From JAJEBT01 sp965214975 (GTDB taxonomy: Bacteria; Pseudomonadota; Alphaproteobacteria; MPNO01; UBA830), in NCBI GenBank assembly GCA_965214975.1, contig OZ244055.1:3410001-3474000 (forward strand): a stretch of DNA of 64,000 nt, given 5' to 3'. The position numbers and the translations under genes were made by a program. Below are positions 8,604 to 16,839 of the stretch, in pieces. Numbering within the stretch: position 1 is the first letter of the stretch; every line of letters starts with the position of its first letter. Below the pieces are notes generated by a model. The model made no database searches. It had not been told where the DNA came from and saw only the letters and a program-made list of their open reading frames with translations.

Positions 8604-9548
8604 ATGGGCATGGTCCGGACCATTCTCGGCGACATCGAGTCCGACCGGCTGGGGTTCACCATGCCTCACGAGCACATCCTCACCCGGCCTGCCGGGCATG
8701 GCGAGAAGGCGGTCGGGTCGGTCGGGGCCGACCACGCCCTCGACGATCTCGACCGCAGCATCGAGATGTGCCGGCAGTACAAGGAGGCCGGCGGCGACGC
8801 CCTGGTCGAGGCCACTCCCAGAACCTGGGGCCGGGACACCCTCGGCATGGTCGAGTGCTCCGAGAGGTCGGGCGTTCACGTGGTCGCCTGCTGCGGCGTC
8901 ATCTGCGAGGAGCACGGCATGGAGCCGAGAACCTCGGAGATGTCGATCACCGAGATCGCCGACGAGATGATCCATGACGTGACCGAGGGCATGGACGGCA
9001 CCGCGCACAGGGCGGGCTGGATCAAGGTCGGCGCCGCCTACATGAAGATCACGCCCAACGAGGAGAAGTTCATCCGCGCCGGCGCGCGCGCCGCCTCCAG
9101 GACCGGCGTTCCGCTGCACGCCCACACCACCGGGGGCACGATGGGCATCGAGATCATCGAGATCCTGCAGGACGAGGGATACGACATGGAGCGCATGATC
9201 ATCGCCCATGTCGACCGCAATCCGGACCTCTGGTACCACCGGCAGATGCTGAAAGCGGGCGTGTACCTGATCTACGACGGGCCGGGGAAGGCCAAGTACT
9301 ATCCCGACACGGTGCGCGTCGACCTGCTGCGGCAGCTGGTCGCCGACGGCTACGGCGACAGGCTGATGCTGTGCAACGACATGGGCCGGCGCAGCTATCA
9401 CCCGGCCTACGGCGGCGGCCCGGGCCTCTCCTGGATCAAGGAGCGCTTCCTGCCGCGCCTGCTGGACGAGGGCTTCGACGAGGGCGTCGTCCACAAGTTC
9501 ATGCACGAGAACCCGGCCCGCGTCTACACCATGGTCGATCCGCGATGA
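8604..9548 (+). CDS. phosphotriesterase-family (COG1735) metal-dependent lactonase
   Basis: A 314-residue amidohydrolase-superfamily enzyme of the PTE-like lactonase branch. Metal ligands are recognisable in order: PHEH near residue 23, the carbamylated-Lys site in GWIKVGAAY near 140, HAHTTGG, AHVDRNPD, and the catalytic Asp in LCNDMGRR. Family knowledge: COG1735 enzymes include phospho-furanose lactonases, and in some mycoplasmas such a lactonase sits beside ascorbate-pathway genes. Here the next genes (4-bp ATGA overlap) are UlaD- and UlaE-like, so it probably opens a sugar lactone as the first committed step, in the place of the metallo-beta-lactamase UlaG of E. coli. ATG 8604 is preferred over an upstream TTG; ATG 8610 is also possible. 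Confidence 0.85.
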   Translation: MGMVRTILGDIESDRLGFTMPHEHILTRPAGHGEKAVGSVGADHALDDLDRSIEMCRQYKEAGGDALVEATPRTWGRDTLGMVECSERSGVHVVACCGVICEEHGMEPRTSEMSITEIADEMIHDVTEGMDGTAHRAGWIKVGAAYMKITPNEEKFIRAGARAASRTGVPLHAHTTGGTMGIEIIEILQDEGYDMERMIIAHVDRNPDLWYHRQMLKAGVYLIYDGPGKAKYYPDTVRVDLLRQLVADGYGDRLMLCNDMGRRSYHPAYGGGPGLSWIKERFLPRLLDEGFDEGVVHKFMHENPARVYTMVDPR

Positions 9549-10207
9549 GAGAGCGGCCGCTCCTGCAGCTGGCCCTCGACGTTCTCGAGACCGATGCCGC
9601 CCTGGAGGCCGCGCGGCGCGCCCGCGACTCGGTCGAGGTGATCGAGGCGGGCACCCTGCTGTGCCTGTCCGAGGGGATGGCGGCGGTTCGCGCGCTCCGC
9701 CGCGAGTTTCCGGACAAGACGGTTGTCGGCGACGTGCGGATCGTGCGTGCCGGAGGAGCCGTCGCCGAGATGGCCTTCGACGCCGGTGCCGACTGGGTCA
9801 CCGTCGTCGGCGAGGCGCCGCCGGAGACCGTCGAGGCGGCGGTCCGGGCGGCCGAGATCCATGGCGGGGAAATCCAGGTCGAGCTGAACCGCGGATGGAC
9901 TCCCGAACAGGCACGGCAATGGCTGGACCTGGGCGTCGGGCAGATCGTCTTTCACCACACCGCCGAGGCCGGGTCGTCGGGCGGCGGCTGGTCGGAGACC
10001 GGTTTCGACGCTCTGCGGCGCCTTGCCGGGATGGGGTTCAGGGTGACCGCGGCGGGCGGCATCCGCATCGACACCGTTCCCCTTTACGAAGGCGTTCCGG
10101 TGTTCGCGTTCGTCGCCGGGCGCGCCATCGTCGAGGCTTCCGATCCCGCCGCCGCCGCCGCCCGTCTCAAGGACGCGATCGGGGATCTCGGAGATCTCGA
10201 TGGGTGA
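9545..10207 (+). CDS. UlaD/SgbH-like OMP-decarboxylase-superfamily protein with altered active site
   Basis: A 220-residue barrel that aligns over its full length with 3-keto-L-gulonate-6-phosphate decarboxylase (UlaD): LALD (Asp12), IEAGT (Glu34), GADWVTVVG, IQVEL and EQARQWLDLGVGQ, the GGWSE segment, and the phosphate-binding ends TAAGGI and AGRAI. However, the catalytic signature D-x-K-x-x-D reads D63-V-R-I-V-R68: the Lys and the second Asp are both Arg. The Arg that follows the catalytic His in UlaD is Ala here, and the Thr before GG is Ala. It is therefore a family member whose reaction may differ from decarboxylation of 3-keto-L-gulonate-6-phosphate, for example an aldol or another enediolate reaction. 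It is tightly coupled to the lactonase (4-bp overlap) and the 3-epimerase (8-bp overlap). Confidence 0.8.
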   Translation: MRERPLLQLALDVLETDAALEAARRARDSVEVIEAGTLLCLSEGMAAVRALRREFPDKTVVGDVRIVRAGGAVAEMAFDAGADWVTVVGEAPPETVEAAVRAAEIHGGEIQVELNRGWTPEQARQWLDLGVGQIVFHHTAEAGSSGGGWSETGFDALRRLAGMGFRVTAAGGIRIDTVPLYEGVPVFAFVAGRAIVEASDPAAAAARLKDAIGDLGDLDG

Positions 10208-11042
10208 TCCGGTCCTCGGCATCTACGAAAAGGCCCTGCCGGAAGGGACCGGCTGGCCGGCGCGCCTGGCCGCCGCCGCCGAGGCCGGTTACGACTTCGT
10301 CGAGATTTCCGTGGACGACGACCCGGACCGGCTGGCGCGCCTCGACTGGCCGGCGGACCGCCGTCGCGCCCTTCGGGACGCCGCGGCGGGCGCCGGGCTC
10401 CGCATCCAGACGATCGTGCTGAGCGCGCACCGGCGCCATCCGCTGGGGAGCGCCTCGGCGGACGTGCGCGCGCGCGCGCGGTCGATCCTGCACCGGGCCG
10501 TCGACCTCGCCGGCGACGTCGGCGCGCGGATCGTCCAGATCGCCGGCTATTTCGCCCACGACGAGGCGCGCACGCCGCGATCGCGCGGCCGGTTCCTGGA
10601 CGGGCTCGGCGAGGGTCTCGGCCGGGCCGCGACTTCCGGCGTCATGCTGGGGGTGGAGACCATGGACGGCGAGGACGTCACTTCCGTCGCCGACGCGATG
10701 GAGATCGTCGGGAACTTCGATTCGCCGTGGCTCCGCGTCTATCCGGACGTCGGCAATCTCGCGGCCAACGGCCTCGATGTCGCGGCCGAACTCGAGCTGG
10801 CGCGCGGAAACCTCGTCGGCGTCCATCTGAAGGACGCGCGGCCCGGCGAGTACCGGCGCGTTCCCTTCGGCGCCGGCAAGGTGCCGTTCGTCGCCGCGTT
10901 CCGGGCGCTGGACGGGATCGGCTACGATGGCGGCTACCTGGTCGAGATGTGGAACGACGGCTCGCCGGACGCCGCGGAAGCCATCGGGAACGCCCGTTCC
11001 TGGATCCTCGAGCGGATGCGGGAAGCGCGGCGGAACGGGTGA
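10200..11042 (+). CDS. L-ribulose-5-phosphate 3-epimerase / L-xylulose-5-phosphate 3-epimerase (UlaE family)
   Basis: A 280-residue xylose-isomerase-like TIM barrel. The N-terminal LGIYEKALP is characteristic of UlaE/SgbU. Metal-binding residues are all present: Glu in GVETMDG (about 155), Asp in YPDVGNL (about 183), His in VHLKDARPGE and Glu in LVEMWND. Family knowledge: it interconverts L-xylulose-5-phosphate and L-ribulose-5-phosphate, the step between UlaD and UlaF. Both flanking steps have candidate genes here (9545 and 554). It overlaps the upstream gene by 8 bp. Unlike its UlaD-like partner, its active site looks intact. Confidence 0.88.
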   Translation: MGDPVLGIYEKALPEGTGWPARLAAAAEAGYDFVEISVDDDPDRLARLDWPADRRRALRDAAAGAGLRIQTIVLSAHRRHPLGSASADVRARARSILHRAVDLAGDVGARIVQIAGYFAHDEARTPRSRGRFLDGLGEGLGRAATSGVMLGVETMDGEDVTSVADAMEIVGNFDSPWLRVYPDVGNLAANGLDVAAELELARGNLVGVHLKDARPGEYRRVPFGAGKVPFVAAFRALDGIGYDGGYLVEMWNDGSPDAAEAIGNARSWILERMREARRNG

Positions 11043-11049
11043 TCGGCGC

Positions 11050-12009
11050 GTGGCCCGGCTGGACCTGACGACGTTCGGCGAGGGAGGTCTGCGCCTGAGC
11101 GTGCCGGCCGGCCGGCGCATCGAGACGGCGACCGCCTTCGACGTCGACGTCTCGGGAACGGAAGCGAACGTCGCCGGCGCCCTGTCCCGGCTGGGGTGGA
11201 AATGCGGCTGGGTCAGCGCGCTTCCGGACACGCCTCCGGGACGGCGCGTGCTCAACGCCTGCCGCGGCAACGGCATCGACGTGTCGGCCGTGGTCATGCG
11301 GGCGGAAGGCAGGGTCGGCTGCTACTACGTGGAGTACGCGCACCCGCCGCGGCCGGTCAGGATCTACTACGACCGCAAGGACTCCTGCCTTGCCCGGCTG
11401 CGCCCCGACGAGGTCGACTGGGAGTATCTCCTGGACACCCGCCACCTGCACATGAGCGGCCTGACGGTGCCGCTGTCCGCCAACGCGGAGGCGATCGTCG
11501 CCCGCGCCCTGGAAGACGCCCGTCGACGGGGGGTGTCCACCAGCTTCGACGTCAACCACCGCGAGCTTCTCTGGCCGGCCGCGGAAGCCGCGGAACGCCT
11601 GCTGCCGCTGGTCGCGGAGGTCGACGTCCTGTTCTGCGGGCGCCGCGACGGAGAAGCCCTGTTCGGGTGCCGGGGCGAACCCGAGGAAGTGGCGCGCCGG
11701 CTCGCGGCGCGGACCGGAGCCCGCAACGTGGTGGTCTCGCTTTCGGGCGACGGCGTCGTCGGCTGGGACGGCTCGGACATGCGCCGCGAGGACGCGCGTC
11801 CGGTCCGGATCGTCGATCGCATCGGCGCCGGCGACGCGATGGTCGCCGGAGTCCTGCATGGCTGGATGAAGGGTTCGCTGGCCGACGGGCTCCGCTACGG
11901 CACCGTCATGGCGGCTCTCGCCCTGAGCCAGGTCGGGGAGACCGTCGTCACCCATGGCGCCGAGCTGGAGAGCCTGCTCGACGGCGCCGCCGACGACATC
12001 GTCCGGTAG
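11050..12009 (+). CDS. PfkB-family carbohydrate kinase
   Basis: A 319-residue ribokinase-like sugar kinase. The N-terminal GG-switch region is SGTEANVAGALSRLG, the lid stretch is VGCYYVEYA, and the C-terminal PfkB signature with the catalytic base is DRIGAGDAMVAG (about residues 255-266). The GTG at 11050 begins 7 bp after the upstream stop; the fold starts immediately after it (RLDLTTFGEG). Because the operon imports by ABC rather than by a PTS, the substrate arrives unphosphorylated and a kinase is needed; this protein is the natural candidate for making the 5- or 6-phosphate used by the UlaD/UlaE/UlaF-like enzymes. The exact substrate is not determinable by reading. Confidence 0.85.
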   Translation: MARLDLTTFGEGGLRLSVPAGRRIETATAFDVDVSGTEANVAGALSRLGWKCGWVSALPDTPPGRRVLNACRGNGIDVSAVVMRAEGRVGCYYVEYAHPPRPVRIYYDRKDSCLARLRPDEVDWEYLLDTRHLHMSGLTVPLSANAEAIVARALEDARRRGVSTSFDVNHRELLWPAAEAAERLLPLVAEVDVLFCGRRDGEALFGCRGEPEEVARRLAARTGARNVVVSLSGDGVVGWDGSDMRREDARPVRIVDRIGAGDAMVAGVLHGWMKGSLADGLRYGTVMAALALSQVGETVVTHGAELESLLDGAADDIVR

Positions 12010-12020
12010 CGCAGGCGGCG

Positions 12021-13043
12021 ATGACGAGCGGGAAGTTCCCCGTTTCCCTGATCACCGGTTTTCTCGGCAGCGGGAAGACCACCCTCGTCAACCATCTCCT
12101 GACCGCGCCGGAGATGGCGAGAACCGCCGTCCTGGTCAACGAGTTCGGGCGGATCTCGATCGACGGCGACCTGATCGCCGGATCCGGCGAGACCGTGGTG
12201 GAACTGAGGAACGGCTGCGTCTGCTGCTCGTTGAACGAGGATCTGGGCTCGACGCTTCGCGACTTCCTCGTCAGGCGCCGGTCGGGAGAGATGCCGCCCT
12301 TCGAGAGAGTCCTGATCGAGACCACCGGGCTCGCCAACGCCGGTCCCATCGCGCGCGTCGTCATGGAGGATCCGCTCGTCCGCGGCGACTTCGTCCTGGA
12401 CCGGATCGTCACGACGGTGGATTCGGTGCACGGGACGACCAACCTCGATCTTCATGCGGAGTCGGTCGAGCAGGTCGCCGTCGCCGACCGCCTCGTCCTG
12501 ACCAAGCTGGATCGCGTCGGGACCGGCGAGGACCGGGAACAGCTGTCCGCCCTCCGCGGCCGGCTGCGGAACCTCAACCCGTCGGCGCCGTTCCTGGAAG
12601 GGGATCGGGGCGTCGTCGACGTCGCGGCCCTTTTCGGCACGGACCCGACCGCGGAACTGGCGCGTTTCGCCGATCCGTCCCGGTGGGCGACGGAAGGAGA
12701 CGGGCATGCCCACCGTCACGATCGCCACATAGGGTCGTTCTGCGTCGTCCGGGACCGCCCCGTCTCACCCGGAACGCTCGAGGCCTTCCTGGCCGCCCTT
12801 GCGGAGCGAGCCGGTCCCAACCTTCTTCGGGTCAAGGGTCTGGTGAACGTCGCCGGACACCCGGAGACCCCCGCCGTCGTCCAGGGCGTTCAGCAGGTCT
12901 TCGACGAGACGGACTGGCTGCCGGGCTGGCCGGGCGGCGATCGCCGCACCCGCCTCGTCTTCATAGGCTGGATGCTTGACGAGGACGGTGTTCGCCGGAT
13001 GCTGGACGGGGCCGAAGCGGATCTCACCCGGATCCGCAGTTGA
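12021..13043 (+). CDS. CobW/COG0523-family GTPase (candidate metallochaperone)
   Basis: A 340-residue G3E GTPase. Walker A is GFLGSGKTTL (about 12-21), the metal-binding CxCC is in NGCVCCSL, the G3E glutamate region is LIETTGLA, and the base-specificity motif is TKLD. A His-rich segment (HAHRHDRH, about residues 230-237) precedes the CobW C-terminal domain. Family knowledge: these GTPases bind Zn, Co or Fe and deliver metal to client enzymes. It begins 11 bp after the kinase gene, as the last gene of the rightward operon. The lactonase at the head of that operon needs a binuclear metal site and is a plausible client; that pairing is inference. Confidence 0.87.
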   Translation: MTSGKFPVSLITGFLGSGKTTLVNHLLTAPEMARTAVLVNEFGRISIDGDLIAGSGETVVELRNGCVCCSLNEDLGSTLRDFLVRRRSGEMPPFERVLIETTGLANAGPIARVVMEDPLVRGDFVLDRIVTTVDSVHGTTNLDLHAESVEQVAVADRLVLTKLDRVGTGEDREQLSALRGRLRNLNPSAPFLEGDRGVVDVAALFGTDPTAELARFADPSRWATEGDGHAHRHDRHIGSFCVVRDRPVSPGTLEAFLAALAERAGPNLLRVKGLVNVAGHPETPAVVQGVQQVFDETDWLPGWPGGDRRTRLVFIGWMLDEDGVRRMLDGAEADLTRIRS

Positions 13044-13065
13044 CTCATGGAGCGATTCGGACTAC

Positions 13066-13093
13066 GTGAAGGGCCATGCAAGTGGGCCTTCAC
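13066..13093 (+). repeat. imperfect inverted repeat overlapping the transposase start codon
   Basis: Arms GTGAAGGGCC (13066-13075) and GGGCCTTCAC (13084-13093) pair with one mismatch around an 8-base loop that contains the transposase ATG at 13076. Hiding the start codon in a stem is a known way for IS elements to block translation from read-through transcripts; that role here is inference. No copy was seen at the other end, so it is probably not a terminal repeat. Confidence 0.5.
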
Positions 13094-15303
13094 CAGTTTT
13101 CCGCCGACACGGTCGCGTGGTTCGGCAAGGCGGTTCGGGAACAGGGCCGCACGCGCAGCTCGCTGGCGCGCGAGCTGTGCGCGCGGGAGAACTGGGTCGG
13201 CGGCCGGGGCAAGCCCTGCCTTGCCTCGGCGCGCAAGGCGCTGCCGGCGCTCGCGGACAGGCTCGGGGTCGCGCTGCCGGCGCCGCGGGCCGCGCGCTTC
13301 CGCAAGCGCCGCGAGGGCGCGCCCGCGGAGGCCTGTCCGGACCTTTCGCTCCGCTGCCGGCTCGCGGACCTGGGCGCGGTGACGCTGGAGCCGGTCGCGG
13401 ACGGCGGCGAGCGGCGGCGGTGGGAAGCGACGATGGCGGCGCACCATCCGCAGGGCTGGGCGCGGGCGCCGGGCGGGCAGCTCCGCCACTGGGTGCGTTC
13501 CTCCGTGCACGGCCGGCTCGGGGGCATCGGGTTCTGCGCCGCGAGCTGGCACCAGAAGGCGCGCGACGACTTCATCGGCTGGTCGGCGGACGCCCGGGTC
13601 GCGAACCTGCCGCTGCTGGTCAACAACCACCGCTTCCTGCTTCTGCCCGGCGTGCGCGTCCACGGCCTGGCCTCGCGGGTTCTGGAGCTGGCGGCCGCGC
13701 GCGTGGCGGCGGACTGGGAGGCGGTCCACGGGGTGCGCCCTCTCATGGCCTACACCTACGTCGGCCCCGGGCACGCCGGCACCTCCTACGCGACGGCGGG
13801 CTGGCAATGCTGTCCGCGGCGGACGTCGGGACGGCCGCCCGGAGCCGCCGCCGGCGCGACGCGCACGGTGTGGATGAAGCCGCTGGCGGCGGGCTGGGAG
13901 GGCCGCCTGCGCGCCGCGCCGGCACGGGGCATCCGGGCGGCGCCCGCGCTGCACATGGACGACAGGACCGACTGGGCCGGTCGGGAGTACGCGCGCGGCA
14001 CCCATCCCGACGGCCGGGTTCGCGAGCGGATCGCGCGCATGGGGCGGGCATGGCTGGAGCGTCCGGGGGAGGCGATCCCGGCGGTCTTTCCGTCCCGGGC
14101 GGAGCGCAAGGCGGCCTGCCGGCTGCTGTCGAGCGGGAAGGTGGGCATGGAGCACGTTCTGGAGCCGCACCAGGCGGCGATGGTGGAGCGCTGCCGGCTC
14201 GAGGAGGTGATCCTCGCGATCCAGGGCACCGCCACGCTGAACCGCGACGGGATCGAGGCGTCCGCCGGGCCTGTCGGGCCGGGAGGCGGCGGCAAGGGCG
14301 GCCGCGGGCTGGAGGTCCATGCGGGCCTGGCGGTCGGCGCGGCCGGGCGGCCGCTCGGCGTGTTCGCGCTCGACGCCGCCTTCCGCGACGGCGGCGACGG
14401 GGAGAGCGAAAGCGCGCGCCGACGGCGCGGGCACGAGCGGGCGCGGGAACTCGCCCGCGCCTGTCCCGGGGCGCGGGTGGTCACGGTCTGCGACCGCGAG
14501 GGCGACTTCCGGGGGCTGCTTTCCGGGGCCGCCTCGCGGGAAGCCGGGCTGCTGGTGCGGGCGCGCCGTTCGGCGCGGTGGCGGGTCGTCCTCGGGACGG
14601 GCGGGCAAAGGGATCTGCGGGAGCATGTCGCCGCGCTCCCGCGCCTTGCCCGCAAGACCGTGGACATCGGCGACGGCGGCGGAAAGCGGGCGCGGTCCGG
14701 ACGGACGGCGCGGCTCGACCTGCGCGCCGCCAGGGTGAGGCTGGCGCCGCCGCGCGACGGCGGGAGCCGGGAGCCTCTCGACGTGCTCGCGGTGTCCGCC
14801 GCCGAGCCCGACCCGCCCGCCGGCAGGGAACCTCTCCACTGGCTGCTGCTGAGCACCGAAGGCGAAGCCGACGCGGACACCGCGCGGACCGTCGTCGCCT
14901 GGTACGAACGGCGCCGGACCATCGAGGAATGGTTCAGGGTTCTCGAGACCGGAACCCGCGTCGGGGATCGAAGGCTCGACCATGTCGACGACCTGCGGAA
15001 ATGTCTCGCCTTCGACGCCGTCACCGCCTGCCGCGTTCTCGATCTCCGGCGCCTCGCCCGCGACGGGCCGGACGTGCCGCCGGCCGCGTCGTTGCCGGCG
15101 AAGGCGTCGCCGTCCCGCGCGCCGGGCTGAAAGCCCGCGGAACCGCCCGCGCCCGCCCGCCGCCGGACATTCGCGCGTTCGTCGTCGACGTCGCCGGGCT
15201 GGCGGGCTTCGACCCGACAGGAAGACAGCCTCCGCCGGGAACGCGACCGTTCCGGAAAGGATGCGTCCGCCTGCGGCACGCGACCCTCGCCTGTCGAGCG
15301 TGA
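13076..15303 (+). pseudogene. DruA(DUF4338)-IS4 transposase fusion, catalytically damaged and frameshifted
   Basis: The first frame gives 684 residues (stop at 15128). Residues about 30-60 form a small SLARELC...RKALPALADRLG module, about 140-280 a DUF4338/DruA-like domain (RLGGIGFCAASW, DFIGWS, NNHRFLLLPGVRVHGLASRVL, DWEAVHG), then an IS4/Tn5-type catalytic domain. The first Asp of the DDE triad is missing: QGTATLN where relatives have QDTTxLN (residue 384, GGC instead of GAC). The second Asp is present (CDREGD, Asp473) and the Glu (IEEW, Glu617), but the YREK lysine is Glu (VLETG). Near 15075 the frame breaks: the dimerisation tail (PPPDIRAFVVDVAGLAGF...) continues in another frame to 15303. 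The element is probably dead. Confidence 0.8.
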
Positions 15304-15346
15304 AACCGTTGCCGGGCAAGCCGGACTGACGCGGCCGTTTTCCCGG

Positions 15347-16123
15347 TCATCGCCCGCCTTCCCCTTCCGGCGGAACCGCGTCCCGGCGATGCGGATAGCG
15401 CTTTCCGAGCTGCTCGCCGAGGATCCGGGCCGGGATCTCCCGGACGATCCCGCGCGGCAGGTTGCCCAGCTGGAACGGCCCGTAGGCGATCCGGATCAGC
15501 CGGCTCACGGGATGGCCGAGATGCTCGAACAGGCGGCGAATCTCCCGGTTCCTTCCCTCGCGAAGGCGAACCGTGAGCCAGGTGTTGGCGCCCTTGCCCG
15601 CGTCGACGGCGGCGTCGACCCGGCCGTGGCGCTCGCCGTCGATCGTCAGCCCGTCGGCCAGCGACGAGAGCGCGTCCTCCGTCGGCCTCCCGAAAACCCG
15701 CACCCGGTAGCGCCGCAGCCAGCCGGTCGCGGGCAGCTCCATCCAGCGCGCGACCCCGCCGTCGTTGGTGAGCAGCAGCAGGCCCTCCGACGCCAGATCC
15801 AGCCGCCCGACCGTCATCACCCGCGGCAGGCGGGCGGGAAGCCTGTCGAAAACCGTCGGCCGCCCTTCCGGATCGCGCGCCGAGCAGATCACCCCCGGCG
15901 GCTTGTGGAACCGCCACAACCGCGCCGCCGGCGGCGGTCCCACCACCTTGCCGTCGACGCGAAGTTCCGCCGCCGGTCCGACCCGGGTGCCGGGCTCGGC
16001 CACCGTGCGCCCGTCCACCGCCACCCGGCCCTCCGCGATCCAGCGCTCCGCCTCGCGCCGCGAGCAGACGCCGGCGCGCGACAGGCGCTTGGCGACGCGC
16101 TCGCCGGCCGCGTCCACCGTCAC
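15347..16123 (-). CDS. rluB: RsuA/RluB-family rRNA pseudouridine synthase
   Basis: A 258-residue pseudouridine synthase that modifies ribosomal RNA. An N-terminal S4 RNA-binding domain (KRLSRAGVCSRREAERWI, GRVAVDGRTV) is followed by the catalytic domain with KPPGVICS and the invariant VGRLDLASEGLLLLTNDG, where the Asp is the nucleophile, and LREGRNREIRRLFEHLGHPV near the C-terminus. The GTG start at 16123 overlaps the upstream amidotransferase stop by 4 bp (GTGA). RluB (23S U2605) is the likeliest assignment given the length and S4 domain; RluE/RsuA-like specificity cannot be excluded. Confidence 0.85.
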   Translation of the reverse strand: MTVDAAGERVAKRLSRAGVCSRREAERWIAEGRVAVDGRTVAEPGTRVGPAAELRVDGKVVGPPPAARLWRFHKPPGVICSARDPEGRPTVFDRLPARLPRVMTVGRLDLASEGLLLLTNDGGVARWMELPATGWLRRYRVRVFGRPTEDALSSLADGLTIDGERHGRVDAAVDAGKGANTWLTVRLREGRNREIRRLFEHLGHPVSRLIRIAYGPFQLGNLPRGIVREIPARILGEQLGKRYPHRRDAVPPEGEGGR

Positions 16124-16839
16124 GCGGTCCCCTCCGCGGCGGCCACGAGCGCGCGGAAGATCGCCGAGTCCGCCGGCGTGATCCCGAACTCCGGATGCCA
16201 CTGCACCCCGAGGCAGAACCGGCGGTCCGGCGCCTCGATGCCCTCGACGACGCCGTCCGGCGCCGTCGCGTTCACGACCACCCCCGGCCCGGTCTCCGCC
16301 GCCGCCTGGTGGTGCGCCGAGTTGACCGCGAGCGAGTCGGCCCCCGCGATCCGGCGAAGGAGCGTGCCCGCCGCGACCGCCACGTCGTGGCCCGGCTCGT
16401 CCCGAGGGTTGCGCTGCTCGTGCGCAAGCGCGTTCTCGATCTCGTCGGGGATGTGCTGGACCAGCGTGCCCCCGAGCATCACGTTGAGGAGCTGGTGGCC
16501 GCCGCAGATCCCGAGCACCGGCCTGTCGCGCGCCAGCATCTCCCCGGTCACCGCCCGCTCGAACTCCGTCCGCCCCTCCTTGAGGGTCACCGACGGATGG
16601 CGCGTCCCGGCGCCGAACATCGCCGGATCGACGTCGAAGGCGCCTCCGGTGACGACGAGCGCCGAGATGCGGTCGGCGTAGTCCCCGGCCCGGGCGGCCT
16701 CGTGGGGAAGCAGGAACGGCAGGCCGCCGGCCGCCTCGACGGCCGTGCTGTAGTTCCTGCGGACCGCGTACCACGGAAAGCGCGAATAGCCCCCGGGATC
16801 CTCGGAATCGAGCGTGATGCCGACGACCGGACGCGTCAC
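16120..16839 (-). CDS. class I glutamine amidotransferase-like hydrolase (gamma-glutamyl-GABA hydrolase/PuuD family)
   Basis: A 239-residue peptidase C26 protein. The nucleophile elbow GICGGHQLLNV holds the catalytic Cys near residue 112, and the His-Glu pair lies in GVQWHPEF near 215. The early ALVVTGGAFDVDP is typical of PuuD-type gamma-glutamyl hydrolases. Family knowledge: these free-standing enzymes hydrolyse gamma-glutamyl amides such as gamma-glutamyl-GABA. It is translationally coupled to the rRNA pseudouridine synthase by a GTGA overlap and transcribed divergently from tadA. A glutamine-synthetase-like ligase at 28335 could make a gamma-glutamyl substrate, but the two genes are 11 kb apart. 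Confidence 0.85.
   Translation of the reverse strand: MTRPVVGITLDSEDPGGYSRFPWYAVRRNYSTAVEAAGGLPFLLPHEAARAGDYADRISALVVTGGAFDVDPAMFGAGTRHPSVTLKEGRTEFERAVTGEMLARDRPVLGICGGHQLLNVMLGGTLVQHIPDEIENALAHEQRNPRDEPGHDVAVAAGTLLRRIAGADSLAVNSAHHQAAAETGPGVVVNATAPDGVVEGIEAPDRRFCLGVQWHPEFGITPADSAIFRALVAAAEGTA

Larger units (their letters stand above)
13044..15346 (+). mobile_element. degenerate IS4-family (Tn5-like) insertion sequence with DruA-type domain; ends not defined
   Basis: This is the maximal extent of the element, bounded by the CobW stop and the pseudouridine synthase stop. It contains one transposase gene, broken near its end. I searched both flanks for matching terminal inverted repeats and a target duplication and found none by eye. 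A 10-bp imperfect inverted repeat (13066-13075 against 13084-13093) straddles the transposase start codon and looks like a translation-attenuating hairpin. Codon use is as GC-rich as the host, so transfer, if any, was from a similar genome. Confidence 0.65.

Noticed and set aside
13066..13093. The inverted repeat as a terminal repeat of the insertion sequence
   Set aside because: No matching copy was seen between 15130 and 15346, and the repeat covers the start codon.
13076..15303. A Druantia-type anti-phage defence locus, because of the DruA-like domain
   Set aside because: The domain is fused to a transposase and no DruB-DruE genes (including the large helicase) are nearby.
16120..16839. 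Amidotransferase subunit of a biosynthetic enzyme (GMP or carbamoyl-phosphate synthetase)
   Set aside because: It is a free-standing C26-type protein without a synthetase partner, and its motifs fit gamma-glutamyl hydrolases.
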